A DNA stretch of 38,101 nucleotides from Fimenecus sp045595185 (lineage in GTDB: Bacteria; Bacillota; Clostridia; Oscillospirales; Acutalibacteraceae), in the NCBI GenBank assembly GCA_045595185.1, contig JAZNZX010000039.1, forward strand, positions 1 to 38,101, in the 5' to 3' direction. Every line of letters begins with the position of its first letter. Position 1 is the first letter of the stretch. A program made the translations under genes and the position numbers. The notes below the pieces were generated by a model. The model was not told the origin of the DNA and ran no database searches. It saw nothing but the letters and a program-made list of their open reading frames with translations. Of the stretch, positions 22,914 through 32,074 are shown piece by piece.

Positions 22914-23939
22914 ATGAAAACCACAAAATATACAATTACATCAAGAAAGGTAATCGCGTTAGCTCTTGTTTTCGTTCTTCTCGCAACAATGTTTGTGGGT
23001 TGTAATGGTTCAAAAGATGAAGAAACTTCTACGACTACAACTACAACCGAGGTTCAGACAACAATCGAAGTTGTTACTGAAATCGTGACCGATGAAGACG
23101 GCGAAACTGTTACAGATGATAATGGTGAAGCTCTTACAACAGAGGTTACAAAGGTTGTTGAGATTACAAGTCAGTCTGACGAAGAAACTTCAAGTGAGAA
23201 TTCAAATTCAACTATTTCCACTACAAAGGGTTCTACTACTACGACAAAGCAGACTGAAACTACAACGAAGAAAACCACATCAACAAGTAATTCCAATAAG
23301 GTTACTACAATCACAAAGCCTACTTCTACATCTTGTTCTCACTCTTGGAGTTCATACAAGTGGGGCAAGACAGAAGAAACTTTTGAAAATAAGTATCGTA
23401 CTTGCTCAAAATGTGGCAAATCTGAAAGTTGGGAATTCTGCAATCACTCATTTGGCAGTTGGTATAATATCAATATTTGGAACGACGAACACGAATGTTC
23501 AAAGTGTGGTTGGATTGAAGAAAAAGAAGTTGACAACCGTGATGATTATATGGGGTCAAAAAGTGAATACCTTGAGTTTCTTGGCTACTTAAATCAAGCT
23601 CGCAGAGAAGCAGGCGTTTCTGAAGTACAGTATTGTGACGAACTCCAAAGTGGTGCTAATACAAGAGCAAAGGAACTTACGGTAAAATATTCACATACAA
23701 GACCTAATGGAAGTGACTCAAGCACTGCTTTCAATACTGACAAGTATGTTATTGCAGGAGAAAACATTGCAGGTGGACAATCAGCAAAGCAGGTTTTTAC
23801 AGCTTGGATGAATTCTGAAGGTCATAGAAAATCAATGCTCGGCAACGCATTAACTCATATTTGTGTTGCAAGATGCGATAACAGATGGGTTTTAATTCTT
23901 GCAATTGACGCTGGTAAATTTGATGGTGTGTGGGAGTAA
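22914..23939 (+). CDS. CAP-domain surface lipoprotein, 341 aa
   Basis: A lipoprotein signal peptide ends at lipobox VGC (Cys30). A Thr/Ser/Glu-rich stalk covers about residues 35-140. A Cys/His region has CSKCGK, CNHSF and CSKCGW (about 141-205), looking like a zinc ribbon outside the cell. The C-terminal CAP (SCP/PR-1) domain (about 225-341) has YLNQARREAG, SHTRPNGS, GENIAGG and AWMNSEGHRKSML, typical of CAP proteins. Bacterial CAP domains are mostly of unknown function, sometimes linked to adhesion. It has its own promoter and terminator inside the transfer region, so it may be cargo or may help mating contact. ATG 22914 follows a weak GGGGGTT site. Confidence 0.87.
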   Translation: MKTTKYTITSRKVIALALVFVLLATMFVGCNGSKDEETSTTTTTTEVQTTIEVVTEIVTDEDGETVTDDNGEALTTEVTKVVEITSQSDEETSSENSNSTISTTKGSTTTTKQTETTTKKTTSTSNSNKVTTITKPTSTSCSHSWSSYKWGKTEETFENKYRTCSKCGKSESWEFCNHSFGSWYNINIWNDEHECSKCGWIEEKEVDNRDDYMGSKSEYLEFLGYLNQARREAGVSEVQYCDELQSGANTRAKELTVKYSHTRPNGSDSSTAFNTDKYVIAGENIAGGQSAKQVFTAWMNSEGHRKSMLGNALTHICVARCDNRWVLILAIDAGKFDGVWE

Positions 23940-23958
23940 TTATTAAATATAATAAGTG

Positions 23959-23992
23959 AGAGTCTTGCTTTCGTGAGTAAGGCTCTTTTTTT
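23959..23992 (+). terminator. Terminator after the CAP lipoprotein gene
   Basis: AGAGTCTTGCT pairs with AGTAAGGCTCT (11 bp, two G-T) around a six-base loop and is followed by seven T. Confidence 0.9.
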
Positions 23993-24008
23993 ATAACAAT
24001 TTTAGAAA

Positions 24009-24174
24009 AGAAGGTGATACCAATGCAGACTTAATCTTAAACCGACCCACGCTCAAGGGTAGAGAGCAGTGAAATTTTAATATGTGTTTAATCTTTTGCA
24101 AGAGATTATACTTCGGTGAGTAAAGCTAACTCACAAAACTCAATGTAAGGCTTACTTTTAAGTAGGTCTTTTTT
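24009..24174 (+). promoter_or_regulatory. Structured leader with short ORF and terminator upstream of the adhesin gene
   Basis: This gap holds AAGAAGGTGAT followed by a four-codon ORF (ATG CAG ACT TAA, 24023-24034). Three hairpins follow: CACGCTC/GAGCAGTG at 24048-24071, AATCT/AGATT at 24090-24107, GTGAGT/ACTCAC at 24116-24134. A final terminator AAGGCTTAC/GTAGGTCTT plus T-run lies at 24147-24174. The order looks like a riboswitch or attenuator leader. I cannot match it to a known class. Confidence 0.55.
24147..24174 (+). terminator. Leader terminator before the adhesin gene
   Basis: Nine-base arms AAGGCTTAC and GTAGGTCTT pair fully, with two G-T pairs, around a six-base loop and are followed by T. 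It is 30 bases before the adhesin start, so transcription of that gene must pass it or begin after it. Confidence 0.72.
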
Positions 24175-24203
24175 CATTTATATTTATAAAAAGGAGTGTT
24201 TAT

Positions 24204-27200
24204 ATGAAAAACACGAATAAGATTATTTCAGTTATTTTGGCACTCTTAATGGTAGTGTCAATAGTTCCTATGCAGTTATTTGCGGCAACCGTAGAAACTC
24301 CGTGGGAAACACAAACGAGTGCAAATTTTAAGGATAATGTATTTCTCGATGCTCTTGCATATCTCGGTTATGACATTACTGCTTTTACAAAAGACGGGAA
24401 ATATGGTTCAAATGTTTCTTCAAGTGACAGAACGGATATTGGATACAATTCCGCAGGAGCAACAGGATTTGAAACTACATCAGCAGGTAAACCTAATGTA
24501 GCAACATTTGAAAGCAAAGGCTTATGTTGTGCATCTTACGCAACCTATGTGTATTTTAATTATCTTCCGAATGTATATGGCTTGGATATGAGTGATTTTG
24601 CAAAGCCCTCAAACGGACGCTCGACGGCGGCTTGGGCTACCGCTTGTGAAAAATGGGTAAGCAATGGTATTGCAAAAAAGACTCTTATTAACAAAGATAG
24701 TGACGAAGATTTAAGTGCTTTAAAAAATGTGCCAATAGGCTCACTTATTACATTTACAGATGCTAATGGAAATTATTCGCATACAGGTATCTATGCAGGA
24801 TATAAAACCGCAAACGGTAAAACTACTTACTTCCAAACTCAAGTAGGTGGCAGTAGAGGTCCAGAAGTGCAGGTAATCAATGGGTTTTACTATGTTTCGG
24901 GCGACCAAAGTGTATTCCAAAGAGTATATGCGGCATACACACCAATACTTCCTGAAAATCCAGTAGGTGCAGTCGGCGTTAAAAAGGTGGATGATGCAGG
25001 TAATGCTGTTGCTAATGTGAAAATCGGTGTATATACAAAGTCAAATGCAACAGGCAAGGTTGCTGAAATCACAACTGATAAAAATGGTAATGCGGTTTAC
25101 GGTTATTCAAGTGGTGACTACACACTTGATGTAGGCAACACATACTATTTCAAAGAAATTTCTGCTCCCGAAGGTTATGACCTTTCAACACAGATTGTAT
25201 CTGCAACTGTTGTAAAAGACAAAATTACATACGCTTCAGTAAATATCGTTGACAACAGACAAGGTTGGCTCGTTGTAACAAAATATGATGATGCAGACAC
25301 AAAATTAGGCAAAGGCTATGTTTTTGGCATTTATTCTGATAAAGACTGCACAAAAGAAATCGCACAGATTACAACTGATGCTAATGGTAATGCAACATCA
25401 GATTGGTTAACGGCAGGCACATATTATGTTAAAGAACTTGCAATTCCCGATGGTGATACTACTCACGAACTCAACAGTTCAGTTTATACTGTTGTTGTAA
25501 ATAAGGGTGAGAAGACCCTTGTTAACAACGGTAAGTTTGTAAATGACCGTTTGCGTGGTGACGCAGAAGTTGTTAAGGTATCTGAAGACGGTATCGTTGA
25601 AGGTATGGAATTTAGACTTCACGGTACATCTGATAGCGGCGAAGCAGTTGATATGACCGCAAAGACAGATGCAAACGGCAGAGTTGAATTTAAAAATGTT
25701 CTTATCGGTACATATACAATCGAAGAAATCAATACTCCTGACCGTTATGTAGCTCCAAAGAGTCAGACAATCACTGTTAAGGCTGACGAAATATCAGAAG
25801 TTACATTCAGTAATGTTCTCAAGCGTCTTGCTCTTCAGGTAACAAAGGTTGACTCTGAAACAGGCAAAACAATTCTTTATGCAGGTGCAGGTTTCCAAAT
25901 CTTTGACGCAAACAACAATCTCGTTGTAATTGATGGTGTTGATACATTCTATACTGATGCAAACGGCACTATCACAACAAACAAAGCTCTTGTTTACGGT
26001 AAGTACACACTTGTTGAGGTAGAAGCACCTTATGGTTATATTCTTGACTCAACACCTATTGCTTTTGAAGTTAATACAAATACTATCGAAACAGTAAATG
26101 GTGTACAGCTCGTTAAGGTAGTTAAGAGTGACCTTGCACAGAAAGGCACTATTACAATCGCAAAGCAGGGTGAGGTATTCTCAACAGTTGTTGAAGAGAA
26201 TGGCTCATATTTGCCCGTATTTGCCCTCAAAAACCTTTCTAACGCAATCTATGAAATTACAGCAACCGAAGATATAATCACGCCTGATGGCTCTGTACGA
26301 GCAAAGAAAGGTGATGTAGTTGCAACTCTTACAACTTCATCCAATGGTGCGGTTACTTCTGCTCCGTTATATCTCGGTAAATATACAGTAACAGAAACAA
26401 AAGCTCCTGAAGGTTATGTACTCAATACCGAGCCTGTAACTGTTGAACTTACTTATGCAGGTCAGGATATTGATATTGCGGTACAGTATGTTTCATTCAC
26501 AAATGACCGACAGAAAGTTGAAATCAATCTTTCAAAAGTTCTTGAACAGGACGAATTGTTTGAGGTAGGAATGAACGGTGAAATTAGTGATGTTCAGTTT
26601 GCTCTTTATGCGGCAGAGGACCTTGTTGCCGAAGACGGCACAGTAATTCCTGCTGATGCACTCATTGAAATCGCTTCTTGTGACGAGAATGGTAAACTTA
26701 CATTCACAACAGATGTTCCCTTCGGTAACTACTATGTTCAGGAATATGCAACACACGAAAAGTACATTCTTTCCGATACAAAATATCCTATCGAATTCAA
26801 ATATGACGGTCAGGATAAATCGGTTATAAGTGTGGCTGTTAATGACGGTGTTGACATCACAAATGATATTATCCGCGGTACAATCGTAGGTCAGAAAATT
26901 GATGAAGATGGTAACTCAATTGAAGGTGCAGTATTTGGTTTATTCCGCACAGATGTAATTTTACCTGATGGTACAGTTGACGAAATAGTTTACCCTTGTG
27001 ATGATGAACTTTTCAATGATGAATATGACCTTTTTGATTATTATTATACTGAAGAAAACGCTGTTATGATTGCAACTTCAAATGAAATCGGTGAGTTCTT
27101 CTTTGAAAATGTTCCTTACGGCACTTGGATTGTAAAAGAGCTTAAAGCGACTGAAGGTTATGTTCTTAATAGTCAGTTCTATTTTGCAACTGTAAGTGAA

Positions 27201-27734
27201 AACGAGGCTCTTGTTGAGGTCGTTATTGAGAACGATTTTATTACAGGTTCAGTTTGGGTTTCAAAGGTTGACTCAAAAGATAGTGATAAACTTCTTTCAG
27301 GTGCGGTATTTGAAATCTATGTTGATGCTGACGGTGATGAAGTTTTCAATGCGGATGTTGACATTCTTGTAGGCACTCTTGAAGAGTCAATGAAGGGTCT
27401 TTATACGATGGATGAACTTCGTTACGGTGGTTATTTCGTGTATGAAAAAACTGCTCCTGAAGGCTATACCAAGAGTGACGAATATGTTTACTTTGAAATC
27501 GTTGAGGACGGTTCGATAATTGAAATTACTGCAACAAATGATGAAATTATTGTTCCTCAAATCCCCGATACAGATGCAAATGAAGAAGAGGACAATGGTT
27601 ACTTCTTCCTTATCATTTGGCTTGGCGGTAGTGTGTTTATTCTTGTTGTTGGTTACTTTTATGTGCTTAAACCAAAGTTGGCAAAGAAGAAAGCCAACAA
27701 GAACAAGAAAGTAAATACAAATAGCAAAAAATAA
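24204..27734 (+). CDS. Large CnaB-repeat surface adhesin with N-terminal peptidase-like domain, 1176 aa
   Basis: The signal peptide ends near LFAATVE (about residue 28). Residues about 45-245 look like a Cys/His peptidase fold (CHAP/P60 type): CCASYATYVYF with Cys108/109, and PIGSLITFTD plus SHTGIYAGY with His193. Eight CnaB/SpaA-type domains follow (about 255-1115), each with an early Lys and a late Glu in a kE..aPeGY motif. Seven also show the closing Asn (for example FTNDRQ), consistent with isopeptide cross-links. The fourth lacks a clear Asn. There is no LPXTG, but a C-terminal membrane helix (FFLIIWLGGSVFILVVGYFYV) and Lys-rich tail anchor it. In a conjugation operon it is probably a mating-contact adhesin. 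ATG 24204 follows AAAGGAG. Confidence 0.88.
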   Translation: MKNTNKIISVILALLMVVSIVPMQLFAATVETPWETQTSANFKDNVFLDALAYLGYDITAFTKDGKYGSNVSSSDRTDIGYNSAGATGFETTSAGKPNVATFESKGLCCASYATYVYFNYLPNVYGLDMSDFAKPSNGRSTAAWATACEKWVSNGIAKKTLINKDSDEDLSALKNVPIGSLITFTDANGNYSHTGIYAGYKTANGKTTYFQTQVGGSRGPEVQVINGFYYVSGDQSVFQRVYAAYTPILPENPVGAVGVKKVDDAGNAVANVKIGVYTKSNATGKVAEITTDKNGNAVYGYSSGDYTLDVGNTYYFKEISAPEGYDLSTQIVSATVVKDKITYASVNIVDNRQGWLVVTKYDDADTKLGKGYVFGIYSDKDCTKEIAQITTDANGNATSDWLTAGTYYVKELAIPDGDTTHELNSSVYTVVVNKGEKTLVNNGKFVNDRLRGDAEVVKVSEDGIVEGMEFRLHGTSDSGEAVDMTAKTDANGRVEFKNVLIGTYTIEEINTPDRYVAPKSQTITVKADEISEVTFSNVLKRLALQVTKVDSETGKTILYAGAGFQIFDANNNLVVIDGVDTFYTDANGTITTNKALVYGKYTLVEVEAPYGYILDSTPIAFEVNTNTIETVNGVQLVKVVKSDLAQKGTITIAKQGEVFSTVVEENGSYLPVFALKNLSNAIYEITATEDIITPDGSVRAKKGDVVATLTTSSNGAVTSAPLYLGKYTVTETKAPEGYVLNTEPVTVELTYAGQDIDIAVQYVSFTNDRQKVEINLSKVLEQDELFEVGMNGEISDVQFALYAAEDLVAEDGTVIPADALIEIASCDENGKLTFTTDVPFGNYYVQEYATHEKYILSDTKYPIEFKYDGQDKSVISVAVNDGVDITNDIIRGTIVGQKIDEDGNSIEGAVFGLFRTDVILPDGTVDEIVYPCDDELFNDEYDLFDYYYTEENAVMIATSNEIGEFFFENVPYGTWIVKELKATEGYVLNSQFYFATVSENEALVEVVIENDFITGSVWVSKVDSKDSDKLLSGAVFEIYVDADGDEVFNADVDILVGTLEESMKGLYTMDELRYGGYFVYEKTAPEGYTKSDEYVYFEIVEDGSIIEITATNDEIIVPQIPDTDANEEEDNGYFFLIIWLGGSVFILVVGYFYVLKPKLAKKKANKNKKVNTNSKK

Positions 27735-27748
27735 AGTTAATTAAATTT

Positions 27749-27784
27749 AGCCCCTTGCTTTAAAAGGTGAGGGGCTTTTATTAT
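27749..27784 (+). terminator. Terminator after the adhesin gene
   Basis: AGCCCCTTGC pairs with GTGAGGGGCT around an A/T loop and is followed by TTTTATTAT. Confidence 0.85.
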
Positions 27785-27812
27785 GCAAAAAAACAAATAA
27801 GGAGTTGATAGT

Positions 27813-28142
27813 ATGGAACAAAATGAACCGAGAAATGTTTATATAATTCCATCTAACTATACCGATGCTGGTAAATGGGCTTGGGGATTGCTTGAACCAA
27901 GAAATTGTGTTGAAGCAGTTGTATTGTTAATTCTTATTTCATTCGCTTTTCTTGCAATTCCTATTTCTATTTACATCAGGATTACTCTAATAAGTGTTAT
28001 AGCAATCCCGATTTTTGTTTTTGCTTGTATTGGATTTAATGGCGACTCATTGACACAATTTCTCGGTCACTTGTTTAAACATTACAGAACGAGAAAGAAA
28101 ATGAGCTTAAGAAGGGTGGGTCAGTCTGATGGCAAGAATTAA
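27813..28142 (+). CDS. PrgI/VirB3-like membrane protein, 109 aa
   Basis: Two membrane segments lie close together (AVVLLILISFAFLAIPISIY and ITLISVIAIPIFVFACIGFN) after a short hydrophilic N-terminus. A basic C-terminal tail follows (HYRTRKKMSLRRVG). Size, topology and position directly before VirB4 match the PrgI family, the Gram-positive VirB3 equivalent that couples the ATPase to the channel. It overlaps the VirB4 start by 14 bases. ATG 27813 follows AAGGAG. Confidence 0.8.
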   Translation: MEQNEPRNVYIIPSNYTDAGKWAWGLLEPRNCVEAVVLLILISFAFLAIPISIYIRITLISVIAIPIFVFACIGFNGDSLTQFLGHLFKHYRTRKKMSLRRVGQSDGKN

Positions 28143-30624
28143 AAAGAAGGAACGACTTTACTTCACACAAGACTATATTCCTGTCGAAGATATACGCAAC
28201 GGAATTATTGAAACAACAGACGGACGCTATATAAAAATTCTTGAAATTGAACCAATAAATTTCAATTTAAGAAGTGTTTCTGAACAAGTTGATATTGTTT
28301 CAAGTTTTGAAGATTATATGAAAATCGCACCTGTGAAAGTTCAGTATAAGACATTTACACTTAAAGCAAATTCAGGACGACATATCAGACAAATTCGTAA
28401 CGAAGTAAGAGATGATATTCCACAAGTCAGAGAACACGCAGAGGACTATATAAAACTCATAAATAGTGTAGGACAGGTTGAAGCTTTATCACGCCGTTTC
28501 TTCCTTATTATCCAGTATGAGCCGTTAAGACGAACTGATGTAACAGATTACACACAGATGTTTGCTCAACTTTATCAAGCAGAAAACGAAGCGAGAAAAT
28601 ACTTTGAGCATTGTGGTAATTCCATTATTAAATCACAAGACGCTGATAAAGCAACAGCAGAAATCCTTTATTGCTTCTTTAATAAAAACTCTTGTCAAAC
28701 CGAACCTTTTGAAGAGCGTGTTAAGAAAATCTGCGGTGATAATGTTCTTTTCAATTCACAGTTTACTGATGCTGAAGATAAAGAAAGTATTTCAATTAAG
28801 GATTTGATTTCTCCTCGCGGTCTTGACCTGACACATTCTAACTACTTCACAATGGACGGCTTATATTATTCCGTTATGCACATTAAAGCAGACGGTTATC
28901 CTGTTCAAGTTGTTGGTGGCTGGACTTCGATGCTTGTTAATGCAGGTGATGGTATTGATATTGATATTCATATCACTCGTAAGGAAAGGTCAAAAGCCAT
29001 TGAAGATGTTGGTAGAAAAATCCGTCTTAATAAATCAAAAGCAAAAGGTATGCAGGATACAAGCACAGATTATGAAGAAATATATGGTGCTATTGAGTCG
29101 GGCTATTACATAAAGAGGGGTCTTGCTAATTCAAACCAAGACCTTTATTATATGGCAATTTTTGTTACAGTTACCGCAAAAACATATAAAGAATTGCAGT
29201 GGAAAAAACAAGAACTTATTTCAATGATGAAGGCAAAAGACATTCAAATGTCAGAATGTTTATTTACTCAACAAGAAGCTTTTCAAGCAATTATGCCATT
29301 AGGATATGTAGCTCCAAAATTATTTGATAAAGCAAAGCGAAATGTTCTTACTTCAGGTGTTTCTTCAGTTTATCCTTTTACTTCGTATGAAATGACTTCC
29401 GATACAGGTGTATTGCTCGGTGTGAACCAATACAATAATTCGCTCTGCACGGTTGACCTTTTTGATACAAAGGTAAACAAAAATGCCAATGTAAACATCA
29501 TCGGTACATCGGGTGCAGGTAAAACATTCTGTATGCAATTACTTGCGTCACGAATGAGAATGAGAGGAATTCAGACTTTCATCATTGCTCCAATCAAGGG
29601 ACACGAATTCAAAAGAGCTTGTACACATATCGGCGGTGAGTATATCAAGATTGCGGCAGGTTCACCACATAATATTAACATTATGGAAATACGCCGTACA
29701 ATTTCTCCTGAAATGGAACTGCTTGATGGAATTGATTACACCGAAATGGACTCAATGTTAGCGGCGAAAATTCAGCAAATAACAACATTCTTTTCTTTGC
29801 TTAAACCAGATATGACGAATGATGAAGAACAACTTTTGGATGAAGCACTTATCAAGACATACGCAAAATTCGGAATAACACACGACAATTCATCGGTATA
29901 TGAAGATGCTAAATGTAGTCCGCCGAAGATGAAAAGGATGCCTGTTTTGGGAGATTTGTATGAAGTTCTTGATGAAAACAAATATTCTCAAAGACTTGCA
30001 AGATGTCTTAAACCTTATGTTACAGGTTCGGCACAATCATTCAACCAACAGACCAATGTGGACCTTTCTAACAAATACATTGTTTTCGATTTGTCAGCAC
30101 TTAAAGGTTCAAAGATGTTACCTATTGGTATGATGATTGTTCTCGACTATGTATGGGATATTATTCAATCTGACCGAACTAAAAAGAAAGCCGTTTTCAT
30201 TGATGAAATTTGGCAGTTAATAGGTGCAAATGCAAATAGAAATGCGGCAGATTTCTGCTTAAATATTTTTAAACTTATTCGTGGTTATGGCGGTGCGGCA
30301 ATCGCGGCAACACAGGACCTTGACGACTTCTTTGCTCTTGATGATGGTAAGTTTGGTAAAGCCATTATCAATAACTCAAAGAATAAAATCATTCTTAATC
30401 TTGAGCCTGATGAAGCAAAATATGTTCAAGAGGTTCTTAAACTTACGAACAGCGAAATTAAAGCAGTTACAAAATTTGACCGTGGCGAAGCTCTTGTAAT
30501 TAGTAACAATAATAAAATACCTGTTTTCGTAAAGGCTTCTAAAAAGGAAACAGAAATGATTACAACTGACCGAGCAGAACTCGAAGCAATCCTTCTTGAA
30601 AAGCAAAAATCTCAATCGGTTTGA
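28129..30624 (+). CDS. virB4: VirB4-family conjugation ATPase, 831 aa
   Basis: The Walker A motif IIGTSGAGKTF is near residue 460 and Walker B KKAVFIDEIWQLIG near 688. The motif GYGGAAIAATQDLDDF follows near 722, as in VirB4/TraE/TrsE ATPases. The N-terminal half (YIPVEDIRNGIIETTDGRY) is the family's membrane-interacting part. The length is typical. It powers pilin and channel assembly at the inner face of the membrane. ATG 28129 is inside the previous gene's end behind AAGGGTGGG. No defect is seen. Confidence 0.95.
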   Translation: MARIKKKERLYFTQDYIPVEDIRNGIIETTDGRYIKILEIEPINFNLRSVSEQVDIVSSFEDYMKIAPVKVQYKTFTLKANSGRHIRQIRNEVRDDIPQVREHAEDYIKLINSVGQVEALSRRFFLIIQYEPLRRTDVTDYTQMFAQLYQAENEARKYFEHCGNSIIKSQDADKATAEILYCFFNKNSCQTEPFEERVKKICGDNVLFNSQFTDAEDKESISIKDLISPRGLDLTHSNYFTMDGLYYSVMHIKADGYPVQVVGGWTSMLVNAGDGIDIDIHITRKERSKAIEDVGRKIRLNKSKAKGMQDTSTDYEEIYGAIESGYYIKRGLANSNQDLYYMAIFVTVTAKTYKELQWKKQELISMMKAKDIQMSECLFTQQEAFQAIMPLGYVAPKLFDKAKRNVLTSGVSSVYPFTSYEMTSDTGVLLGVNQYNNSLCTVDLFDTKVNKNANVNIIGTSGAGKTFCMQLLASRMRMRGIQTFIIAPIKGHEFKRACTHIGGEYIKIAAGSPHNINIMEIRRTISPEMELLDGIDYTEMDSMLAAKIQQITTFFSLLKPDMTNDEEQLLDEALIKTYAKFGITHDNSSVYEDAKCSPPKMKRMPVLGDLYEVLDENKYSQRLARCLKPYVTGSAQSFNQQTNVDLSNKYIVFDLSALKGSKMLPIGMMIVLDYVWDIIQSDRTKKKAVFIDEIWQLIGANANRNAADFCLNIFKLIRGYGGAAIAATQDLDDFFALDDGKFGKAIINNSKNKIILNLEPDEAKYVQEVLKLTNSEIKAVTKFDRGEALVISNNNKIPVFVKASKKETEMITTDRAELEAILLEKQKSQSV

Positions 30625-30645
30625 GAAATATAAGGAGATTTTAAT

Positions 30646-31395
30646 ATGAGTATTTTTAACAATATTATGGGAAGTAGCGAGTATGATGAAAAACTTGTTA
30701 AACAATGGATTTCAATGTATGGTGCTTTACCCCGTATGCAGATTAAATGTTTATTAAACAAAAACAAGGATAGTGACGCGACTAATCTTATCAAATATCT
30801 TGTTAAAAAAGGTGAGTTGTACGAACAAGAAGGCGGAGTTTTTTTGGCTCTTGACCCACGGCAACGCAAGAGTGAAAGAGTTATTAAAGCTCTATGGGTT
30901 CTTATTCAATATCGAGATAGGGTCAAGCCAGATGAACACTATCCTGCGGAGTTTCCGTCTGAACTTTACTTTTTAAAAGACAATCAGGAATATGAAATTT
31001 TTGTTCTCAACAAGGGCGAAGAATTTAAACTTATGCACTTAAAGAGAAGAGAAAATGTAAGGTACATAATCGTTGTTCCTAATGTTGAAGCGAGCTATAT
31101 TACCTCTCTTCAAGTTCCAGATATTGAATATATTTACGCGACAGTTTCTTATGGATGCAGTGGTGAGGCTTTAGTTAATTTCTTTTCACCAACACAAAAG
31201 CAGGAAAATCAGAGTGATGATACTATAACAGAAGAAGATTATTACGAAGAAATGGAAGATACTGTCGAAGAATATTGTGAGGAAAATACAGAGGATTTTT
31301 GTGATACTTTTGAAGAAAAAACTGACGAAGAAGAGGGCGACGACCCTGATGTTTTGACAACAAATTTTGATGAAGAGGATGATGAAAATGTATAA
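30646..31395 (+). CDS. Hypothetical ICE protein (possibly DUF5697-like), 249 aa
   Basis: The N-terminus reads like a winged helix (LVKQWISMYGALPRMQIKCL). A strand-rich central region (EIFVLNKGEEFKLMHLKR) and a strongly acidic last 50 residues (EEEGDDPDVLTTNFDEEDDE) follow. From memory this resembles DUF5697 proteins found beside VirB4 in clostridial ICEs, but I cannot verify that. The acidic tail suggests protein binding or DNA mimicry. ATG 30646 follows AAGGAG. It overlaps the next gene by 8 bases. Confidence 0.65.
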   Translation: MSIFNNIMGSSEYDEKLVKQWISMYGALPRMQIKCLLNKNKDSDATNLIKYLVKKGELYEQEGGVFLALDPRQRKSERVIKALWVLIQYRDRVKPDEHYPAEFPSELYFLKDNQEYEIFVLNKGEEFKLMHLKRRENVRYIIVVPNVEASYITSLQVPDIEYIYATVSYGCSGEALVNFFSPTQKQENQSDDTITEEDYYEEMEDTVEEYCEENTEDFCDTFEEKTDEEEGDDPDVLTTNFDEEDDENV

Positions 31396-32074
31396 CTTTT
31401 CAGTGCTCGATGATTTGAAATTTTGTAACAAAACACTTCAAACTTTAAGCGAAATCCCATCAAATCTTGAGCGTGAAATCCGTAATGGCAATAATAATGT
31501 TGCAAGAGTTTGGGCAAAAGATTTGATAAAAGAAAGCGAAAGACTTTGCAAAATTGCAAGAGTTTTGCCATTAAAATTTGGTGGCGAAAAGATTGACGGC
31601 AGAGAGAATTTTGATGTTGTCAAAGAGCAAATTGCAAACTGTTGGGACATTAAAGTTGGTTATATAAAGGACAAATGGCTGTACGTAAAAATGCCAATTC
31701 TCGCTCCAAATATGCAGGGGTACACAAGTGATATTATGTATGAGCCATTGAACCTTACTTTAGAAAAATTCTTTGATGATAAGGTTTTTAATGACAAAAG
31801 ACCTTTGGTTATCTGTTACCGATTTGTTTACGGACCTGATATTCCTGAACGACATTATCACGACCACGATAACAAAGAAATAAAGATGATTACCGACACA
31901 ATTACAAATGCTGTTTTTGTGGATGATAACCCTATGAAACTTAACAATTATTATTGTTCGGCAAAAGGTGAAGAAAGCCATACAGAAGTATTTCTTATTC
32001 CCCGTGAAGAATTTATTGAGTGGTTGGAATATGAAAGCACTCTTTCCACAAAAGGCGTTATTTCCCCTGTTTAA
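31388..32074 (+). CDS. Hypothetical ICE protein (possibly DUF6100-like), 228 aa
   Basis: A helical N-terminus (LKFCNKTLQTLSEIPSNLER) is followed by a compact domain with PLKFGGEKIDGRENFDVV, KWLYVKMPILAPN, LVICYRFVYG and a histidine cluster RHYHDHDNKE. The last could bind metal. It resembles DUF6100 proteins of similar ICEs from memory only. Of several in-frame starts (31367 to 31388), ATG 31388 has AGAGGAT at the right distance. The gene ends right before the stem-loop-rich gap at 32075, so it is the last gene before the proposed oriT. Confidence 0.65.
   Translation: MYNFSVLDDLKFCNKTLQTLSEIPSNLEREIRNGNNNVARVWAKDLIKESERLCKIARVLPLKFGGEKIDGRENFDVVKEQIANCWDIKVGYIKDKWLYVKMPILAPNMQGYTSDIMYEPLNLTLEKFFDDKVFNDKRPLVICYRFVYGPDIPERHYHDHDNKEIKMITDTITNAVFVDDNPMKLNNYYCSAKGEESHTEVFLIPREEFIEWLEYESTLSTKGVISPV

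Noticed and set aside
24040..24134. A c-di-GMP-I (GEMM) riboswitch
   Set aside because: CCCACGCTCAAGGG and GTAAAGCTAA loosely recall GEMM motifs, but the spacing and conserved GCAAAGCC core do not fit.
24204..27734. Sortase-anchored LPXTG protein
   Set aside because: The C-terminus has IPDTD then a membrane helix and Lys tail. No LPXTG-like motif sits at the right distance with confidence.
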